A stretch of DNA of 36,696 nt from Lachnospiraceae bacterium (GTDB taxonomy: Bacteria; Bacillota; Clostridia; Lachnospirales; Lachnospiraceae). The translations under genes were made by a program, and so were the position numbers. Below are positions 32,719 through 36,696 of this stretch, piece by piece. Location of the stretch: positions 1 to 36,696 of the forward strand of contig SVFG01000017.1 in NCBI GenBank assembly GCA_015056975.1, read 5' to 3'. The stretch's first letter is position 1, and the number at the start of each line of letters is the position of its first letter. Below the pieces are notes generated by a model. It made no database searches and was not told the origin of the DNA. It saw only the letters and a list, made by a program, of their open reading frames with translations.

Positions 32719-32748
32719 GTGCGCATCCGTTTCGGGTGCGCTTTTTTT
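32719..32748 (+). terminator. Intrinsic terminator inside the ATPase leader
   Basis: GCGCATCCG-TTT-CGGGTGCGC (9 bp, one wobble) followed by seven T. It lies between the leader ORF and the ATPase gene, so expression of the ATPase requires read-through or antitermination. Confidence 0.88.
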
Positions 32749-32807
32749 CTGCGGAGGCATTCCAAAAATATAAGAACAGCAGAAAATATTATACACAGAA
32801 AGAAGGA

Positions 32808-34703
32808 ATGCCTTTGAAACGACTGAAAAACATTTTGTTACAAATGGAGAACAACACAGCAACCTACCGGGAGATGTACGAAGGGCCCTTAAGTGTCTGG
32901 GATCCCAATCTTCCGCCAATCATGGGCTCCAACCCTTCCATGGAGCAGGAGCCCACCTACTATTACAACGATGACTTTGGCTTTTCCATCTCCGGCACCC
33001 ACAAGCTGGCGCAGGATAAACCCACCGTTGTATGCATGATTCCCACGAAGATGCTGGGGATTGATACCTATGTGCCTGCTGCCGCGGACTACTGTCTGCG
33101 ACAGCTGATACCCTACATAGACGCACTGAATGCCCATCTCTACAACAGAAGCCGCCCGGACAACGAAAACGGTAAATATTACCTTTACCATCCGGGAGGG
33201 GAAGTACTGTTGCGCAACACGGCATACTTTGCAATTTGCCCCTACAAGGACTATGAGTACGGCACCGGTATCCGGGCAATTTTGTACGAGGATGAAACCT
33301 TACGCAAAAGCTCTGAAATGCACCTGTGCATCCGTTTGCAGGTACAGCTCCCCAAGGGCAAGCTGCGCAAATCCATTCAAATGCTCTGCAGGGATTTGCC
33401 CGATGCCATTGAACGGTTTACTCTGGAATTTAATAAGGCGGGACTTACAGATGCCCTGGAGCTTTCAGAAAAACAGACCGCAATCCGCGACTACTTGCGA
33501 GGTAGCAAGTACTGTGCCTTTATCGCAAACGGCAGCATTTTGCCCAGAGCCAAGGGAACAGATTTGCCCTTACTTGATGCCATCCCCTTTCGGTCAACTC
33601 CGGGGGATGAAATTGAGATTTGCGGTGTAAAGGGAATGGGTATCAAACGTGGCGTGACAGTTATTACCGGTGGCGGTTATTCCGGCAAATCCACCCTGCT
33701 GGATGCTATTTCCGCGGGAATTTACGACCATACACAAGGAGATGGCAGGGAGCTTTGCATTACGGATGACTCTGCCATGACCATTTCCGCAGAGGACGGC
33801 AGAAGTGTAAAGCATGTGAACATTGCACCCTTTATCAAGTGGCTACCCGGCGGGGACACCAGGGATTTTTCCACAGACCACGCCTCCGGCTCCACCTCCC
33901 AAGCCGCCAATATCATGGAGGCTGTGGACTACGGCAGCCGACTGCTTTTGATTGACGAGGATAAGAGTGCTACTAACTTCATGATTCGGGATAAGATGAT
34001 GAAGGATCTGATTGCAAAGGAACCCATCACGCCCTTTACCGACCGGGTTGGAGAACTGTACCACAGGGAAGGGGTTTCTACCATTCTTGTCATCGGCGGC
34101 AGCGGAGAATATTTGTCAGTGGCTGACCGGATTTATATGATGGAGGATTATCTGGTTCATGATGTGACAGAGCGGTCTAAGAAGCTATGTAAGGAATATG
34201 GGGTATCCTGCAAACCTGTATCCAGCGGTGCTATGGCTTGCAATACTCCGACATGTTCTGCCATGACTTACGGTGCTCCGGCTTGTGACGCCATAGCCTG
34301 CGATGCTCCGACACCTGCGGACTGGCACCAAAACCGGACACTTTCCGCAGAGGGCTTCACTTCCTACCCTGAAGGGAGCGGAAGCGAGCGGCTGGAGGTA
34401 TATCACCTTGGCTTTATCCGCATCGGAAACGAGGAAATTGATATCCGCGGACTACACGATATTATATCAAAAGCCCAGCTGGATGCACTGGGATTCATGC
34501 TGCGATATCTGGAAATCTCAAACAATGATACAACCGTAAATCTCACGGAGAAAACGAACACGCTGTACAAACGCATTGAAACGGAGGGACTGGACTGTAT
34601 TTTCTCAAGCTATTTTACCTCCTGTGCACGGTTTCTGGATTTGCCCCGTAAGTTTGAACTGTTGGCGGTAATTAACAGGATGCGGATGACTACAATTACT
34701 TGA
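32808..34703 (+). CDS. ABC-class ATPase (ABC_ATPase / COG3044-like)
   Basis: Soluble ATPase of 631 aa with no membrane helices, similar to the 'predicted ATPase of the ABC class' family. Walker A is GGGYSGKST (288-296), a signature-like SGSTSQAANI is at 360-369, and Walker B is LLLIDED (379-385). N-terminal residues 1-280 form the family's own domain. Residues 474-503 are a triplicated 10-aa Cys-rich insert. The frame is open to 32679 but would cross the terminator, so the ATG at 32808 with GAAGGA is chosen. The function is unknown; MRB1590 of trypanosomes, an RNA-binding member, hints at nucleic acid binding. Leader attenuation is likely. Confidence 0.87.
   Translation: MPLKRLKNILLQMENNTATYREMYEGPLSVWDPNLPPIMGSNPSMEQEPTYYYNDDFGFSISGTHKLAQDKPTVVCMIPTKMLGIDTYVPAAADYCLRQLIPYIDALNAHLYNRSRPDNENGKYYLYHPGGEVLLRNTAYFAICPYKDYEYGTGIRAILYEDETLRKSSEMHLCIRLQVQLPKGKLRKSIQMLCRDLPDAIERFTLEFNKAGLTDALELSEKQTAIRDYLRGSKYCAFIANGSILPRAKGTDLPLLDAIPFRSTPGDEIEICGVKGMGIKRGVTVITGGGYSGKSTLLDAISAGIYDHTQGDGRELCITDDSAMTISAEDGRSVKHVNIAPFIKWLPGGDTRDFSTDHASGSTSQAANIMEAVDYGSRLLLIDEDKSATNFMIRDKMMKDLIAKEPITPFTDRVGELYHREGVSTILVIGGSGEYLSVADRIYMMEDYLVHDVTERSKKLCKEYGVSCKPVSSGAMACNTPTCSAMTYGAPACDAIACDAPTPADWHQNRTLSAEGFTSYPEGSGSERLEVYHLGFIRIGNEEIDIRGLHDIISKAQLDALGFMLRYLEISNNDTTVNLTEKTNTLYKRIETEGLDCIFSSYFTSCARFLDLPRKFELLAVINRMRMTTIT
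34227..34316 (+). repeat. Three 30-bp tandem repeats inside the ATPase gene
   Basis: Encodes GAMACNTPTC, SAMTYGAPAC and DAIACDAPTP in tandem, in frame. Each 10-aa unit follows (G/S/D)A(M/I)xxxxPxx and is Cys/Ala/Pro-rich, unlike the rest of the protein. Copies have diverged at many codons, so the expansion is not recent. The insert falls in the linker before the C-terminal domain. Confidence 0.75.
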
Positions 34704-34728
34704 CATGTTCTTAATAATGTGATAAGAT
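34700..34728 (+). promoter_or_regulatory. Promoter of the candidate antitoxin RNA
   Basis: TTGACA (34700-34705) overlaps the stop codon of the ATPase gene; 17-nt spacer; TAAGAT (34723-34728). Strong, and no large ORF follows on this strand. Confidence 0.72.
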
Positions 34729-34734
34729 ATTAAC

Positions 34735-34830
34735 GTCAAAAGGTGCTACCCGTAAAGCAAACGGTTCACCTTAGTTAATAGTTACTAATCAAAAAAGCAA
34801 CTCAACTTTGGTCGGAGCGGTTGCTTTTTT
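34735..34830 (+). ncRNA. Candidate antitoxin small RNA
   Basis: About 95 nt from the predicted start to a perfect terminator. The 5' part folds as AAGGTG...CACCTT (34740-34774) with an inner ACC/GGT stem. The last 40 nt are complementary to the 3' end of the convergent hydrophobic-peptide transcript, including part of its coding sequence (34802-34830). Its 5' segment (GTGCTACC...ACGGTTCACC) also has a diverged inverted copy at 34998-35032. This convergent, 3'-overlapping layout is that of type I antitoxins such as RatA; the name is inferred from layout alone. Confidence 0.5.
34791..34830. terminator. Bidirectional terminator shared by convergent small transcripts
   Basis: AAAAAAGCAAC (34791-34801) and GTTGCTTTTTT (34820-34830): 11-bp perfect stem, 18-nt loop, six T on both strands. 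Confidence 0.88.
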
Positions 34831-34915
34831 GATGTTTATCTTTTCGAATCGTTTGACAGATACTTACAACCGTCACAATGATACCTATTACTCCGACTAA
34901 CATTTCCAACATCAT
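34802..34915 (-). CDS. 37-aa hydrophobic peptide, candidate type I toxin
   Basis: Small ORF starting MMLEMLVGVIGIIVTVVSIC and ending in a polar, basic tail (RKDKHQKSNRSDQS). One membrane helix followed by a charged tail is typical of type I toxins in Firmicutes. The only visible ribosome binding site is AAAGGG about 13 nt upstream, too distant to be efficient; a much stronger site serves an overlapping ORF just upstream. The 3' end lies inside the shared terminator, giving complementarity to the small RNA on the other strand. No homologue was checked. Confidence 0.5.
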   Translation of the reverse strand: MMLEMLVGVIGIIVTVVSICQTIRKDKHQKSNRSDQS

Positions 34916-34949
34916 ATGTACATACGTACCCTTTCATCATATTTTCCAT
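34836..34949 (-). CDS. Overlapping 37-codon ORF with a strong ribosome binding site
   Basis: Starts at 34949 with GGAGGTG 7-8 nt upstream and reads MENMMKGYVCTYDVGN to TAA at 34836, in another frame overlapping most of the hydrophobic ORF. It has three Cys and no hydrophobic stretch. It could be a translated leader that couples to the toxin frame, or the sign of a one-base deletion that separated the toxin from its real start. Codon composition gives no clear choice. Confidence 0.3.
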   Translation of the reverse strand: MENMMKGYVCTYDVGNVSRSNRYHCDGCKYLSNDSKR

Positions 34950-35038
34950 CAGAATCACCTCCAAAATTCCGGGAAGTTCTCAAAATGTACTCATTTTGGC
35001 AAAAGGCGAACCGCTTACCGTTTAGGTAGCACACGTAA

Positions 35039-35047
35039 ATTATAACA
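35039..35047 (-). promoter_or_regulatory. Extended -10 promoter of the candidate toxin
   Basis: On the minus strand TGT-TATAAT, an extended -10 (TGnTATAAT), which would explain the lack of a good -35. The predicted 5' untranslated region is about 85 nt to the strong ribosome binding site. Confidence 0.5.
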
Positions 35048-35236
35048 AAATAATATTTTCCAACTATAATGTGTAAATAGCATTGTCGATATTACGTTTG
35101 TTTTGGAAGTTGACTGCCCTTGCATAAATATTTCTCACAAAGAACTTGCATAAACTGAGAGTTCTCTCGCAAACTGCGATATAGATATTTTTTATAACTT
35201 ACTGTATGCTAAGGTCAAGAAGTCTTCTTGCAACAG

Positions 35237-35261
35237 CAAACTCCTTTGCGCAAAGAGTTTG
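35237..35261. promoter_or_regulatory. Near-perfect palindrome upstream of the XRE/TPR gene
   Basis: CAAACTC and GAGTTTG flank TTTGCGCAAA, a near-perfect 25-bp palindrome with one extra base. It lies 27 nt before the start of the XRE regulator, suiting an autoregulatory operator or a 5' hairpin. CTTGCATAAA also occurs twice about 27 bp apart further upstream (35119, 35146). Confidence 0.5.
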
Positions 35262-35288
35262 TATATCATTTAAAAAGGAGAATATACG

Positions 35289-36215
35289 ATGAGTGAAACC
35301 TTCTCAAAAAATCTCAGAAAGCTGAGACATGAAAAAAACTTGACCCAAGAGCAGGTGGCCGACAGGCTTTGTGTAAGTGCTCAGTCCGTGTCCCGCTGGG
35401 AAACGGGGGTTACCTACCCGGACGTCGTCTTATTGCCGGAGATTGCAAAGCTTTACAATGTACTGGTGGATGATTTATTTAAAGAAGGTCTGCAGGGATA
35501 TGACAGGCTGTCCGACCGCTTGGTGGCTGTGTATTATGATACCATGAGATTCGAGGACTTTACGGCGGCCGTACAAGAGTACGAACGGATGGAAAAGGAA
35601 GGAACCATGGAAGCTTGGGACTATAACATGCGCGCTTGGCTTTATGGAAGAATGATTTATGTTTCAACCAAAAAGATACTGGAAGATTATGATAAAACCA
35701 TGGAGCTGAGCAAGGAAACTGATCCGGAACTGTATTCTCAGGCGAAAGGAGGAAAGTTTGGATTCCGATGTTGCTACACAGCGGAAGGTCCACAGTGTGT
35801 GGAGGAGCAGTTGCAGGCGGTAAAGGAGCATCCGGAGGATTCCGGAGAATGGGTTTTGCTGGAAGCTGCTTATTACAATACAAAACAGTATGAGAAGTGC
35901 TATCAGGTAATCAAGGAATCTATTGCGAAATTTCCGGAGGATTCGGAGCATTACTGTCTCGCCGGTGATGTATGCAAGGAATTGGGAAGGTATGAGGAGG
36001 CATATTCGTATTGGGAAAAGCGTCATGAATTGGATCCGACGAAGTTAGATTGCTTATACGGAATTGCGTCTTGCCGTGAGGAACGGGGTGAGTATGACAA
36101 AGCCTATGAGGCATATATGCGGATTGTGAGGCTGTTAAATGAACCGTGTTATGAAATCGATGTGAAATTCCCCCTAAGAAAAGCAGAGGAATGTAAAGAA
36201 AAAATGGGGAAATAG
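35289..36215 (+). CDS. XRE-family HTH regulator with TPR repeats
   Basis: Cytoplasmic regulator of 308 aa. The HTH is at residues 7-62 (LRKLRHEKNLTQEQVADRL, then AQSVSRWETGVTYPDVV). The C-terminal part carries TPR-like helices (ETGEWVLL-type and YEKCYQVIKESIAKFPEDSE, GRYEEAYSYWEKRHELDP, GEYDKAYEAYMRIVRLL), so a peptide or small ligand may modulate DNA binding. AAAAAGGAG precedes the ATG. It is convergent with the TPR gene at the window end, separated by a strong hairpin. Confidence 0.9.
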   Translation: MSETFSKNLRKLRHEKNLTQEQVADRLCVSAQSVSRWETGVTYPDVVLLPEIAKLYNVLVDDLFKEGLQGYDRLSDRLVAVYYDTMRFEDFTAAVQEYERMEKEGTMEAWDYNMRAWLYGRMIYVSTKKILEDYDKTMELSKETDPELYSQAKGGKFGFRCCYTAEGPQCVEEQLQAVKEHPEDSGEWVLLEAAYYNTKQYEKCYQVIKESIAKFPEDSEHYCLAGDVCKELGRYEEAYSYWEKRHELDPTKLDCLYGIASCREERGEYDKAYEAYMRIVRLLNEPCYEIDVKFPLRKAEECKEKMGK

Positions 36216-36219
36216 AACG

Positions 36220-36248
36220 AAGCCCTTCTCTTTACGAGAGGGGCTTCT
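36220..36248. terminator. Hairpin between convergent XRE/TPR and TPR genes
   Basis: GAAGCCC-TTCTC / GAGAG-GGGCTTC, 12-bp near-perfect stem with TTTAC loop. Poor T-runs on both sides, but its position between convergent stops supports termination. Confidence 0.7.
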
Positions 36249-36266
36249 ACCTTATCACCGTGGGCA

Positions 36267-36696
36267 TTAATATGCCCCGGTAAGCTCTTTAATCTTCTTA
36301 TTTGCGTAATCAATACATGCACCTTCGGAAGTATCCCAGTCTTCGTTTAACACTTGGATATAACGTTTCCATGCTTCGATGGCACCTGCGGTATCTCCTG
36401 TAATTTCGCAGATTTGCGCCATCGCCATAGGTGCATCTGTATATCTGGGCTTAGTCTGTACCTCCATAACACGGTTGTAGCATTTCATTGCCTCGTCATA
36501 GCGACATGCCTTGGCATAGGCGTCGGCAGCACAGTTCCAAGCCAGCCATTCCGTATCATACTTTGTGGTAATCTCCTCAAACCGGGCAAGGGCTTCCTCT
36601 TGTCTGCCCTGCGCCCACAGGAGCTGTGCGCGGTAAATTTCGATGCGCAGCTTGTCTGTGTTCCTATCTCCGTTGTCTGCATCACCTGCGCAGTCC
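36267..36696 (-). CDS. TPR-repeat protein, 5' end missing
   Basis: The frame is open to the window end, so the N-terminus is outside. About 142 residues are visible, with TPR-like helices: LRIEIYRAQLLWAQGRQEEA, EEITTKYDTEWLAWNCAADA, CRYDEAMKCYNRVMEV, AMAQICEITGDTAGAIEAWK. An internal Met (36488) should not be taken as the start because TPR coding continues upstream of it. It is probably the C-terminus of another XRE/TPR regulator like its neighbour at 35289, but the HTH is not in view. Confidence 0.75.
   Translation of the reverse strand, partial: DCAGDADNGDRNTDKLRIEIYRAQLLWAQGRQEEALARFEEITTKYDTEWLAWNCAADAYAKACRYDEAMKCYNRVMEVQTKPRYTDAPMAMAQICEITGDTAGAIEAWKRYIQVLNEDWDTSEGACIDYANKKIKELTGAY

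Noticed and set aside
32679..32807. Upstream extension of the ATPase frame
   Set aside because: It would read through the leader terminator; GAAGGA and ATG at 32808 give a better start.

Overview
The window looks like a chromosomal segment of a spore-forming Clostridia member, most likely Lachnospiraceae. This rests on gene content: reverse rubrerythrin behind a PerR-type regulator, a TSCPD-domain protein, a TGS-less ThrS behind a T-box, isolated murG and hisD, a SpoVAF/GerA-type spore protein, a YtaF-type membrane protein, DUF1576 and many XRE/TPR regulators. Genes are short operons on both strands with ordinary sigma-A-like promoters and hairpin terminators. No tRNA, rRNA, CRISPR array, transposase or prophage gene was seen.

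Layout. 1-2143: a sensor kinase and OmpR-type response regulator (regulator cut by the window edge). 2304-3447: PerR-like regulator and reverse rubrerythrin, a peroxide-defence pair. 3459-6057: short GC-rich repeats, a zinc-metallopeptidase lipoprotein and an HTH-Fic protein. 6128-8709: an unknown 132-aa protein, an SDR oxidoreductase and an XRE/TPR regulator. 8718-12969: T-box-controlled thrS followed by small enzymes (two GNATs, one frameshifted; a DinB-like protein; a 2H phosphoesterase). 12994-14552: hairpin-rich leader and hisD. 14580-16687: BlaI/MecI-type repressor and M56 sensor peptidase with a two-palindrome operator. 16714-18046: luxS-mtnN, which together convert S-adenosylhomocysteine to homocysteine and the AI-2 precursor. 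18045-24103 is mainly minus strand: GtrA, DUF89, a 2-hydroxyacid dehydrogenase, pgi, a membrane protein and a lipoprotein. 24214-25555: TSCPD protein and murG. 25617-25846: a large structured palindrome between convergent genes. 25963-30935: YwlG-like protein, polysaccharide deacetylase, SLC13-like permease, YtaF-like protein, and DUF1576 with a coupled small gene. 31004-36696: SpoVAF-like protein, an ABC-class ATPase behind a leader peptide and terminator, a probable type I toxin-antitoxin locus, and two XRE/TPR-type genes (the last one partial).

The most interesting parts are mostly non-coding: (1) the convergent small-RNA/hydrophobic-peptide locus at 34700-35044, built like a type I toxin-antitoxin module; (2) the leader at 32581-32748, with competing hairpins, a 16-codon ORF with a strong but sequestered ribosome binding site, and a terminator ahead of the ATPase; (3) the roughly 230-bp inverted-repeat element at 25617-25846, with G-quadruplex-capable ends. 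All names are from motif recognition by eye; no database search was run.
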